64,000 nt of DNA. It comes from DASQPR01 sp963724705 (lineage in GTDB: Bacteria > Actinomycetota > Actinomycetes > Mycobacteriales > Micromonosporaceae). Shown in pieces: positions 17,579 through 25,575 of this stretch. The translations under genes and the position numbers were made by a program. Under the pieces are notes generated by a model. It was not told the origin of the DNA. It did no database searches and saw only the letters and a list, made by a program, of their open reading frames with translations. The stretch spans positions 124,001 to 188,000 of the forward strand of contig CAVRVS010000004.1 of the NCBI GenBank assembly GCA_963724705.1, read 5' to 3'. Position 1 is the first letter of the stretch, and every line of letters begins with the position of its first letter.

Positions 17579-18706
17579 ATGCGGATGAGGGCGGCCGTCT
17601 GCGACGTGGCCGGCGCCGGAATGGTCGTCGAGGACGTGATCCTCGACGACCCCGGCCCGGCCGAAGTCCTCGTCCGCATTGACGCCGCTGGTATGTGCCA
17701 CAGCGACTACCACTACCTGGCCGGCGACCTTGTCTGCCCGCTGCCGGTCGTGCCGGGACACGAGGGTGCTGGCGTGATCGAGGCGGTCGGGCCAGGGGTC
17801 AGCCGGCTGCGGCCGGGCGACGCGGTATGCCTGATGTGGCGGCCGCGCTGCGGACAGTGCAGGTTCTGCCTAACCGGGCGACCCAATCTCTGCCAGTCCG
17901 GAGCGGTACATGCGACCTCCGGCGGCCTGCTTGACGGCACGTCACGCCTGCGCCGCCCGGACGGGCGGACGATACATCACCTGCTCGGGGTGTCGTGCTT
18001 CGCCGAATACGCTGTCGTATCCGAGCACGCGGTCGTCGCGATTCCGCCCGATGTTCCGCCAGAGGTCGCGGCCGTGACCGGCTGCGCGGTCATCACCGGC
18101 GTCGGCGCCGTCCGCCACGTCATCGGTGCCTGCGCGGGAGAGGCTATCGCCGTCTTCGGCGCAGGTGGCGTCGGACTGTCCGTCGTTATGGGCGCCGTCC
18201 TCGGCGGCGCGTACCCGATCATCGCCATCGACGTCGTGCGCGACCGGCTGACCGCGGCGGCGGAGCTAGGAGCGACCCACGTCGTCGACGCGTCGATCGA
18301 GGACGTGCCCGCCGCCCTCGCGCGAGCGTGCCCGAACGGTGTCGATTGGGCGGTCGAGGCGATCGGCCGCCCGGACACGCTCAGCCAAGCCTTTGACGTG
18401 CTGCGTCCGGGTGGGACGATGGTCGCCGTCGGCCTGGGCGCTCGCGATAACCGCCTCGCGGTGCCGGTCAACGCGCTCGTACAGCGGGAGAAACGGATCG
18501 TCGGCAGCCTGTACGGCTCGTCGAATCCACTGGTCGACGTGCCTCACCTGTTGGAGCTGTACCGCGCCGGCCGGCTGCCGATCGATGCGCTCATCGGCAA
18601 GCGGTACTCTCTTGAATCGATCAACGACGCCGTCGCGGACTTGACCGGTGGCGGCGTCGGGCGCGCTATCGTCTTGCCGAACGGCGAACGGAGGCTTCGG
18701 ACGTGA
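17579..18706 (+). CDS. Zinc-dependent alcohol dehydrogenase (MDR family)
   Basis: Medium-chain dehydrogenase of the class III-like type, 375 residues. Catalytic zinc ligands are in AAGMCHSDYH and PGHEGAG; the structural zinc lobe has the four Cys in RCGQCRFCLTGRPNLC. The NAD-binding motif is FGAGGVGLSVV (about residues 195-205), followed by AIDVVRDRL. Start at 17579, with a second in-frame ATG two codons later. It follows the xylanase by 24 bp and overlaps the dehydratase by GTGA. It may oxidise a sugar or a downstream aldehyde such as glycolaldehyde or lactaldehyde, both products of 2-keto-3-deoxy-acid cleavage (inference). Confidence 0.92.
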   Translation: MRMRAAVCDVAGAGMVVEDVILDDPGPAEVLVRIDAAGMCHSDYHYLAGDLVCPLPVVPGHEGAGVIEAVGPGVSRLRPGDAVCLMWRPRCGQCRFCLTGRPNLCQSGAVHATSGGLLDGTSRLRRPDGRTIHHLLGVSCFAEYAVVSEHAVVAIPPDVPPEVAAVTGCAVITGVGAVRHVIGACAGEAIAVFGAGGVGLSVVMGAVLGGAYPIIAIDVVRDRLTAAAELGATHVVDASIEDVPAALARACPNGVDWAVEAIGRPDTLSQAFDVLRPGGTMVAVGLGARDNRLAVPVNALVQREKRIVGSLYGSSNPLVDVPHLLELYRAGRLPIDALIGKRYSLESINDAVADLTGGGVGRAIVLPNGERRLRT

Positions 18707-20457
18707 CCGTGGCGCGGAGGGCAGACGGACGGAGTTCGCGCCGGCGTAGCCAGGAGTGGTTCGGGGCGGATGGGCGCTCCGGGATGGTATATCGGTCGTG
18801 GTTGCGTAATCAGGGGTACGGGCCAGAGGTGTTCGACGGCCGACCCGTCATCGGAATTGCGTCCACCTGGTCGGAACTCGCCCCGTGCAACGCCCACCTC
18901 GATCGCGTCGCCGAAGCGGTCAAGCGCGGCGTGTGGCAGGCCGGTGGCTTCCCACTCGTGTTCCCAGTCATGGCGACCGGGGAAACGCTCATGCGCCCTA
19001 CCGCGATGCTCTACCGCAATCTGCTGGCTCTCGTCGCCGAGGAGCTCATGCGCGCCAACCCACTCGACGGCGTCGTGCTGCTCTCCGGCTGTGACAAGAC
19101 GACCCCCGGCCTACTCATGGCCGCGGCGAGCGTGGACTTGCCGGCCATCATGGTCACCGGCGGGCCGATGCTGAACGGCAAATTCCGGGGCCAGGACGTG
19201 GGATCCGGAACGCACGTTTGGAAGTTCGAGGCGGAGGTCAAGGCCGGGCGGATGAGCGTCGAGGACTGCCAGGTCGCCGAAGGATGCATGGCTCGCTCCG
19301 ACGGCCACTGCATGACCATGGGTACGGCCTCCACGATGGCCTGCATGGCCGAAGCGCTCGGTATGCAGCTGCCCGGATCGGCGACGTGGCCGGCAGTCGA
19401 CTCCCGGCGGTACGAGACGGCCCAAGCCGCCGGACAGCGGATCGTGGCCCTGGTCGACGACGACGTGCGGCCGAGCTCGATTCTCACCCGCGCCGCGTTC
19501 GAGAACGCGATCCGAGCGAACGCGGCGATCGGCGGCTCCACCAACGCGGTCATCCACCTCATCGCACTCGCCGGCCGAGTCGGTGTGGAGCTGACCGTCG
19601 ACGATTTCGACGTGCTGGCGCGTAACGTGCCCACGCTGGTCGACCTCATGCCGTCCGGTCGCTTCCTCATGGAGGACTTCTGCTACGCCGGTGGGCTGCC
19701 CGTCGTGCTGCGGCGTCTCGCCGAGGCGCACCTACTCAACCCCGATCAGCTCACGGTCAACGGCAAGACGATTGGCGACAACGCCGCGTCGGCCGAATGC
19801 TGGAACGACGAGGTGATCCGGCCACTCGGAACGCCGTTGCTGCCCGCCGGTACCGGCACCGCAGTGTTGAAGGGCAACCTTTGCCCGTCCGGCGCCGTCA
19901 TCAAGCAGTCCGCGGCGTCACCGCACCTGCTGATCCACGAAGGGCGGGCCGTCGTGTTCGATTCGCCCGAGGAGTACCACGCCGTGTGCGACGACGACGA
20001 TCTCGCCATGACCGCGGACGACGTGATCGTGATCCGTGGCGCTGGGCCAAAGGGTTACCCGGGCATGCCGGAGGTGGCCAACGTCCCGATTCCGGCCCGG
20101 CTGCTCCGGGAAGGGGTGACAGACATGGTGCGCATCAGCGACGGGCGAATGAGCGGCACCGGCTACGGCACGGTAGTGCTGCACGTCTCGCCCGAGGCCG
20201 CGGTGGGTGGGCCGCTTGCGTTGGTACGTACCGGTGACCGGATCCGTCTCGACGTGCCCGCACGGTCGCTGACCGTAGACGTGTCGGCCGACGAGCTGGC
20301 CCAGCGGGCCGAAGCGTGGTCGCCTACGCTGCGCCCGGAGGATCGGTCGGGCTACCGCTGGCTCTACCGGGAGCACGTCCTACAGGCCGACGCCGGCGCG
20401 GACCTCGACTTCCTTACCGGATCACGGGGCGCCGCAGTGCCCCGAGACTCGCACTGA
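18703..20457 (+). CDS. IlvD/Edd-family sugar-acid dehydratase (pentonate dehydratase-like)
   Basis: Iron-sulfur dehydratase, 584 residues, converting an aldonic acid to its 2-keto-3-deoxy form. Three cluster Cys are at 62 (ELAPCNAH), 130 (LLSGCDKTTPG) and 203 (SDGHCMTMGT). Their spacing, 68 then 73, is what I recall for L-arabinonate and D-xylonate dehydratases. The C-terminal ISDGRMSGTGYGTV contains the catalytic Ser-bearing motif of the family. GTG start overlapping the ADH stop. With dehydrogenases and the SMP-30 lactonase in the same island it completes an oxidative pentose (xylose or arabinose) route; the aldolase or second dehydratase needed next is not in the window. Confidence 0.93.
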   Translation: MTVARRADGRSSRRRSQEWFGADGRSGMVYRSWLRNQGYGPEVFDGRPVIGIASTWSELAPCNAHLDRVAEAVKRGVWQAGGFPLVFPVMATGETLMRPTAMLYRNLLALVAEELMRANPLDGVVLLSGCDKTTPGLLMAAASVDLPAIMVTGGPMLNGKFRGQDVGSGTHVWKFEAEVKAGRMSVEDCQVAEGCMARSDGHCMTMGTASTMACMAEALGMQLPGSATWPAVDSRRYETAQAAGQRIVALVDDDVRPSSILTRAAFENAIRANAAIGGSTNAVIHLIALAGRVGVELTVDDFDVLARNVPTLVDLMPSGRFLMEDFCYAGGLPVVLRRLAEAHLLNPDQLTVNGKTIGDNAASAECWNDEVIRPLGTPLLPAGTGTAVLKGNLCPSGAVIKQSAASPHLLIHEGRAVVFDSPEEYHAVCDDDDLAMTADDVIVIRGAGPKGYPGMPEVANVPIPARLLREGVTDMVRISDGRMSGTGYGTVVLHVSPEAAVGGPLALVRTGDRIRLDVPARSLTVDVSADELAQRAEAWSPTLRPEDRSGYRWLYREHVLQADAGADLDFLTGSRGAAVPRDSH

Positions 20458-20769
20458 CCTCAGTCGAGACGCACACCTGCCCTCTCGGCATACGCGCCCG
20501 GCTCCGCCCACGCCGGCTGGGGACTGCCAGCCGACTGGAATCCCGGCAACGACATCAACAAACTGTTGACCGGAACCGTGGAACTCGCACTCGGTCTGGA
20601 CCCGGCCGCTGACGTCACGCTGACCGCCCGACAGTGCCTTGAGTGGACCCCGGCGCCTGGGAGCGCGGCGACTATGCCGGCCCGGGTCGGCATCGCGCGA
20701 CACGGATGATGCCCACAAGTTCACTGCGACTCGGGCCTTCAGGTACACACCCGCGATAGCATCCAGCGG
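20458..20769 (+). other. Gap after dehydratase with a coding-like orphan stretch
   Basis: No complete gene. One frame (about 20488-20640) reads AYAPGSAHAGWGLPADWNPG followed by NDINKLLTGTVELALGLDP, with coding-like composition but no start or plausible end. It may be the remnant of a gene that followed the dehydratase. I could not assign it to a family. Confidence 0.4.
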
Positions 20770-21582
20770 GTGGGAAATATGTCGATGGCGATGATTCGAC
20801 GGTTGGCGGCCGTTGCGACCGTTGCCGTGCTTGCTGGTTGCGCAGGTGGCACGTCGATCGCGAGGCGTACGGCCGCGACGCCGTCCTCGGCGCTGTCGCC
20901 GAGTTCCTCGGCGCGGCTGGTCGATGCCAGTTGTGGGGCTTCCACCGCCGGGGGCCAGACGGTCCACTTCGGCGCGGCAGGCGCGACGAATCTGGTCGGG
21001 GTCGTTGTGGGCACCGGTAAGACCGGGGTTGTGTTGGCTCACCAGAGCCGAGGCGACCGGTGTCAATGGGGCGACTACGCGCATGAACTCGCCCTGGCCG
21101 GCTACCGGTCGCTGATTTTCGACTTCGCCGGCTCAGGCCTGTCGACCGGTAGCGACGCCAATGACGCGGCGGTCGTGGCGGCCGCCGGGTACCTGCGCAC
21201 CCAGGGGGTCACCACGGTGGTGCTCATCGGTGCCTCGATGGGTGGGACCGCGGTGCTTGCGGCCGCCGCACAGATCGCGCCGCCGGTCGCTGCAGTGGCG
21301 AGTCTGTCCGGTCCAGCCCGCTTCGACGGTGTCGACGCCGCCGAGGCGGTCAAGCACCTCACGGTTCCGGTGCTGTACGCGGTTTGCGTCGGCGACTCCG
21401 GCTTCGCTGACGACGCGCGGACGCTGTCGAACGCCACCCCGGCAGGCACTGACAAGAAACTGCTTGTCGCACCGAACTGCAACAGTCACGGTGTACAGCT
21501 GGCGGCTAGGACCGGCGGACCGGAAACGACAGCGGTCCGAGCGGCGATCGACGACTTCCTGGCGGCGCACGCGCCTGCATGA
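20770..21582 (+). CDS. Alpha/beta hydrolase lipoprotein
   Basis: Exported, membrane-anchored serine hydrolase of 270 residues. The N-terminus has a hydrophobic run ending in the lipobox VLAGC (Cys24 from the GTG). A Ser/Thr/Ala-rich linker follows, then an alpha/beta hydrolase core: VVLAHQSRGDRCQWGDYAHELALAGY, FDFAGSGLST, nucleophile Ser in LIGASMGGTA, and a His near SHGVQLAARTG. A GTG (20770) and ATGs at 20779, 20785 and 20791 are possible starts; none has a strong ribosome site. It stands alone between the catabolic island and the first dispersed repeat. Substrate unknown. Confidence 0.8.
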   Translation: MGNMSMAMIRRLAAVATVAVLAGCAGGTSIARRTAATPSSALSPSSSARLVDASCGASTAGGQTVHFGAAGATNLVGVVVGTGKTGVVLAHQSRGDRCQWGDYAHELALAGYRSLIFDFAGSGLSTGSDANDAAVVAAAGYLRTQGVTTVVLIGASMGGTAVLAAAAQIAPPVAAVASLSGPARFDGVDAAEAVKHLTVPVLYAVCVGDSGFADDARTLSNATPAGTDKKLLVAPNCNSHGVQLAARTGGPETTAVRAAIDDFLAAHAPA

Positions 21583-21830
21583 GGACCAACGCCCTACGAC
21601 GCGCCAAGTACCAGTCCAGAGTGCAACGATGCAGAATTGATCGTGGAGCCGATGAACACGCTGATGTCTCCATGGATCAACGTCGCGACTCGCTCGTGTG
21701 CAGCACATTGGCACGAGGCGCAGACCGTCCCAAGTCTTCGCGCCGAACCGACCCGGCGTGTGATCGTCACCCGACCGCCTGCGGAGCGGACGGAGCCCCT
21801 CAGGATTCCCTGTGCGGTAACGGTGGCCAA

Positions 21831-22257
21831 GGATGTCCGGCCGTCAGCGAGAAACAGCAACGATGGTCGACGACTTGGGAAACTGTTGCTCAGCTCGGAT
21901 CGCGGTCCGTGAGATGCCAGACCAGCCTCGCAATGGTGGGTCAGGTGGGGGAGCGGAGTGGGAGCAGCGCGAGTGTCCGAACTGGCTTGTACGGCGTCCA
22001 AGTGCGGCGAACTGACGGCAATCGTCGCCGCTGAGCTGCGATGCCTCATTTCTGGGCAGGTCATCGGTGTTGGCGGACGGTCACTGACACCCTCCTTTTG
22101 GGAAGTTTTCATCGGCCATCCACGATGTTAGATACCGCCTGACCTGGGGTTTGTTGATCGAGGCGATCGAAACGGGCGAGCGTTCGCTGATCCCTTACCG
22201 GTGGGAGCAGATTGGGAGCAAGCGCGTGACCTCTTCCCAAATGCAAATGTGGTCAGC
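21831..22257 (+). repeat. Dispersed 427-bp repeat, copy 1
   Basis: First of four like-oriented copies (others at 30436, 37449/38909 and 46222). It begins at GGATGTCC and ends at GTGGTCAGC. The 3' 180 bp are best conserved: against copy 2 I count about 10 differences by eye. The stretch 21583-21830 before it also resembles the bases before the copy-3 left half (from about 21755), so the true left end may lie further out. Inside are two pairs of GGGAGC hexamers spaced 11 bp apart (about 21948 and 22201). No start/stop, ribosome-site or codon pattern convinces me that it is coding. Confidence 0.85.
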
Positions 22258-22380
22258 AACCAGCACCCGCGAGAGCGCCGCTTCGAGTCCCGGGCGGCGC
22301 ACCGGCAGATTATGCATAGGTTTGGCGTCTGATCTTCCGCCTGGGCTTCCGTGTGAAACCTGCGGCCAGTCCGTCCGGCG

Positions 22381-23022
22381 TCAGCCGGTGAGCGCTTTTC
22401 GTTGTTGTTGGGCCCATTGCGTGGCTGTTTCGGCGGCGGGTAGGTCGGGAGTGATGAGCCAGGCGAGTTCGAGTCCACTGACGAAGGCGAGTATCTCGAT
22501 TGCCTTTCGGCGCGGGTCCACGTCGGCGTTTATCTCCTGGCGGTCCTGGGCCGCGCGGAGGGTGGAACGGATGCGGTCGATGGTCAGCTCGTAGTTTTGT
22601 CGGAGTATCGACCTGAGCGGGCCATCGTCGCCGACGTTTTCGGCGAGAAGTACCGCGAGCAGGCCCACGATCTCCGGGTGGACGGCCCAGCTCCGCACGA
22701 TGCTGGCGATGATGTCGAAGATCTCGAGTCCCGGATCGGGGCCGTTCTTCCAGAGTTGGTCGTTCTCGAACTGGTCACGGTTGGCCAGGACCGCCTGGAG
22801 CAGTTCGTCCTTGGTCCGGAAGTGGTAGACGACCGCGCCTTGCGAGATGCCGACCTCGATGGCGATGTCGGTGAGCGTGGTTCCCCGGGCCCCGTTGCGG
22901 GCCAGTATGCGGGTCGCTACCTCGATGATCTGACGCTTGCGCGCCTGGCCTTTGGACTCGCGCCGGTCACGCGGCCGAACGGGGTCGACGCGTGCCGTGG
23001 CTTCAGCGGATTCAGAAGGCAT
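22381..23022 (-). CDS. TetR-family transcriptional regulator
   Basis: About 213 residues from the ATG at 23022 (the frame is open 10 codons further upstream, without a ribosome site). The TetR HTH is RQIIEVATRILARNGARGTTLTDIAIEVGISQGAVVYHFRTKDELLQAVL, preceded by a basic linker rich in Arg and Lys. The ligand domain has no assignable specificity. It is divergent from the esterase and sugar ABC genes with a 93-bp gap carrying palindromes around CTGGTTAACCAG, so it most likely represses that operon and itself, with the imported compound or its ester as inducer (inference). Confidence 0.93.
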   Translation of the reverse strand: MPSESAEATARVDPVRPRDRRESKGQARKRQIIEVATRILARNGARGTTLTDIAIEVGISQGAVVYHFRTKDELLQAVLANRDQFENDQLWKNGPDPGLEIFDIIASIVRSWAVHPEIVGLLAVLLAENVGDDGPLRSILRQNYELTIDRIRSTLRAAQDRQEINADVDPRRKAIEILAFVSGLELAWLITPDLPAAETATQWAQQQRKALTG

Positions 23023-23041
23023 GCGCCAGATTCTAGACAAC

Positions 23042-23086
23042 AAACTGACCAACCAGTATGTTTTTCAAAACTGACTGGTTAACCAG
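23042..23086. promoter_or_regulatory. Tandem TetR operator
   Basis: CTGGTTAACCAG at 23075-23086 is a perfect 12-bp palindrome, and 23042-23063 is a second, imperfect one (AAACTGACCAACCAGTATGT and on) sharing the CCAACCAG/CTGGTT element. Both fall in the divergent gap between the TetR gene and the esterase gene. Confidence 0.65.
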
Positions 23087-23115
23087 GTTGTTGTCGGCTA
23101 GGGGCCAGGCGGCGG

Positions 23116-24114
23116 ATGAAAGGGGTGCCGGTGGAAGCGGATGCGATTGCCGGATCGGCGACGCCGGTGCCGAACGACGAGGTACGCCGCTACCTCGAGA
23201 CGGTCCGGCCCGACTCGACCTGGCGTACCGGTGACATCGCGGCTCTGCGCCGGCAAACCCGCGCTGAGGCGCTCGCTGTCCGCGGTGCGCTCACGCCGAT
23301 GGCCGCTGTCGACGAGGTCGTGGCCGGTGGGGTGCGATGCCGCCTGTACCGGCCGACCTCACCGGGGCCCGGTCGATCGGCGGTGATGTGGATACACGGC
23401 GGCGGCTGGATTCACGGCGACTTGGACTGCTATGAGGGCGTTACTCGGGCGTTGGCGGCAGCATCGGGAGCACCGGTGCTGGCTGTGGCGTACCGCCTGG
23501 CCCCGGAGCATCCATTTCCGGCCGGCCTTGAGGACGTGTGGGCCGCATTGGAGTGGGCGTCGAGCCGCTTCGACCGGATCGTGATCGCCGGCGACAGCTC
23601 CGGAGGCAACCTGGTCGCGGCCACGGCAATCAAGGCACGTGACCTGCGCGTCGCGCTCGCCCTGCAGGTGCTCATCTATCCGGTCCTGGACAGCTCGGCC
23701 GAGACGCCGTACAAGGCGCGCTTCCGCGACCGGTACACCACCTTCGCCGGCCAGACCGAATTCGGAACCACGGCGTTCGACCGCATCAACTACATCTGGG
23801 AGCAGTACGTCCCCGAACCAGCCCGCCGTATCGAGCCGTACGCTTCACCGGCTCGGGTGAGCTCGCTTCGCGGCGTCGCTCCGGCCGTGATCGTCACGGC
23901 CGAGCACGACATCCTGCGCGGCGAGGCCGAATCGTACGCCGAGCGGCTGCGCGCCGACGGGGTGCCGGTCGCCCGCTACGAGTTCCCCGGCCAAATCCAT
24001 GGGTTCTTCCAGATGCGTGGCGTGCTGTCGGACGCGCATCGGGCGATGGAACTCGTCGCTGACGCGGTCCGCGCCGCGGTTCAGCAGCCCGGGCCGCCGG
24101 ACGTCGCGAGCTGA
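23116..24114 (+). CDS. Alpha/beta hydrolase of the hormone-sensitive-lipase (GDXG) family
   Basis: Carboxylesterase, 332 residues, no signal peptide, thus cytoplasmic. The oxyanion-hole motif HGGGW is at 94-98, nucleophile Ser161 in GDSSGG, acid in AEHDILRGE and His in GQIHGFFQ. The ATG at 23116 is assumed; GTGs at 23125 and 23131 are in frame and the latter has AAAGGGG upstream. It is first in a unit with a sugar-binding lipoprotein and two permeases and is divergent from a TetR gene. An esterase next to a sugar importer suggests deacylation of acylated (e.g. acetylated or feruloylated) oligosaccharides after uptake (inference). Confidence 0.9.
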   Translation: MKGVPVEADAIAGSATPVPNDEVRRYLETVRPDSTWRTGDIAALRRQTRAEALAVRGALTPMAAVDEVVAGGVRCRLYRPTSPGPGRSAVMWIHGGGWIHGDLDCYEGVTRALAAASGAPVLAVAYRLAPEHPFPAGLEDVWAALEWASSRFDRIVIAGDSSGGNLVAATAIKARDLRVALALQVLIYPVLDSSAETPYKARFRDRYTTFAGQTEFGTTAFDRINYIWEQYVPEPARRIEPYASPARVSSLRGVAPAVIVTAEHDILRGEAESYAERLRADGVPVARYEFPGQIHGFFQMRGVLSDAHRAMELVADAVRAAVQQPGPPDVAS

Positions 24115-24168
24115 GCCGCACCACCGGCAGCCAAGTTATCCGAACGACCAGTCAACAAAGGAGCGATT

Positions 24169-25536
24169 GTGTTGACCCATCCGCAGCGAACCCACCCAGC
24201 CCGGCGAGTCGGATCCATGCTCGTCGCAATCACCGCGAGCCTCGCGGCCGTCTCCGCATGTTCACCCGGCTCGCACAGCAAGACCGCCGACGCCGCGCCG
24301 AGCGGGGTGAGCGTGACCGTCGGCACCAGCCCGACCACATTGACGATCCTGGTATCCACGCCGGATGTCGCGCTGTTCAACGCCTTCGGTACGGCGTTCC
24401 ACACCAAATACCCGAACGTGACCGTCAAGGTCACCAGTCAGGACTACAACTCGTTGGTCACCAACACGCCGCGGATTCTGGCCGGTACCGACGTGCCCGA
24501 TCTCGTTCGGATCGCCTCGTTCGGCAACCTGGTCACCGACCACCTGGTCACCAACCTCGACAGCTACGCGAAGGCCTACGGATGGACTTCGTGGCCCCAG
24601 TCCCAGTTCGCCTCCACCCGCGTCGGTAGCAACGGCACCCAGCGAGGGTCCGGCTCGCTATACGGAGTCGGTCCGGGCTTCGGCCTCACCGGCGTCTACT
24701 ACAACACCGCATTGACGGCGCGCATCGGCATGACCACGCCACCGGCGACGCTGCCCGACTTGGAACAACTACTGGCCAAGGCGAAAGCCGCCGGGCTGCT
24801 GCCCATCCTCATCAACGGCAAGGACGGCGGCACCGTCTTCCCGCTGCAGAACCTCCAGATGGACTACGCGAACTCCGCCCAACAGGTGCAGGCGTGGAAC
24901 TACGACACCGCGGGCGCCACAATCAACACCCCGGCAACCGTCACCGCCGCCACCACGTTGCGGCAGTGGGCAAACAGTGGCTACTTCGCCGCCGACGTGA
25001 ACAGTGTCGACCAGACCCAGGCACCGGCAACCTTCGCCGCCGGAACCGGCGTGTTCTTCCCTAGCGGAAACTGGCAGGCGCCTGGCCTCGACAAGGCCGG
25101 CCCGGGCAAGTTCGGGTTCTTCCTGTTCCCGCCGCTTACCACCGGTAACCCGTACACGGCGATGACCGCGGCCGACACCCTTGCTATGCCGGCCAAGGCG
25201 CCGCACGCCGCGGTGGCCGCGGCGTTCCTGAACTTTATCCAGACCGACCCAGGCGCCCGCGCAGACACCGTTACCCTCGGCGGCGTCGTCCCGGCCGGCC
25301 CCAGCGACGCGCCGACTCCGTCCGCTGCTAGCGGCTCGGTCGTCGCGGCTACCGTCGCCGCCTTCCAGCAGCTGTTGAAAAGTGACGGCCTGGTCGACTT
25401 CATGGCCAACGCCACCGCTTCGATCCAAGTCAACACCCTGCTGCCGCAAACCCAGCTGCTGCTGGCCGGGAAGGTCACTCCGGCGGCGTTCGCGGCAAAA
25501 ATCCAGGCCGATTACACGAGCGATCTCGCACACTAG
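24169..25536 (+). CDS. Extracellular sugar-binding lipoprotein (SBP family 1)
   Basis: Receptor of a second CUT1-type importer, 455 residues. GTG start with GGAG 5 bases before it. Signal peptide with lipobox AVSA-C (Cys31), followed by TTLTILVSTPDVALFNAFGTAFHTKYPNVTVKV, typical of family-1 binding proteins, and VFFPSGNWQAPGL in the second lobe. It follows the esterase by 54 bp and precedes the permeases by 39 bp. Ligand unknown. Confidence 0.93.
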   Translation: MLTHPQRTHPARRVGSMLVAITASLAAVSACSPGSHSKTADAAPSGVSVTVGTSPTTLTILVSTPDVALFNAFGTAFHTKYPNVTVKVTSQDYNSLVTNTPRILAGTDVPDLVRIASFGNLVTDHLVTNLDSYAKAYGWTSWPQSQFASTRVGSNGTQRGSGSLYGVGPGFGLTGVYYNTALTARIGMTTPPATLPDLEQLLAKAKAAGLLPILINGKDGGTVFPLQNLQMDYANSAQQVQAWNYDTAGATINTPATVTAATTLRQWANSGYFAADVNSVDQTQAPATFAAGTGVFFPSGNWQAPGLDKAGPGKFGFFLFPPLTTGNPYTAMTAADTLAMPAKAPHAAVAAAFLNFIQTDPGARADTVTLGGVVPAGPSDAPTPSAASGSVVAATVAAFQQLLKSDGLVDFMANATASIQVNTLLPQTQLLLAGKVTPAAFAAKIQADYTSDLAH

Positions 25537-25575
25537 CGCCATGCCGTTAAATCGCCGTACCTATCTCAGGCAGCC

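Noticed and set aside
22260..22300. tRNA-like 3' sequence CGCTTCGAGTCCCGGG next to repeat copy 1
   Set aside because: The T-arm does not pair, no anticodon or acceptor stem can be built upstream, and the bases instead form a simple GCGCCG/CGGCGC hairpin.
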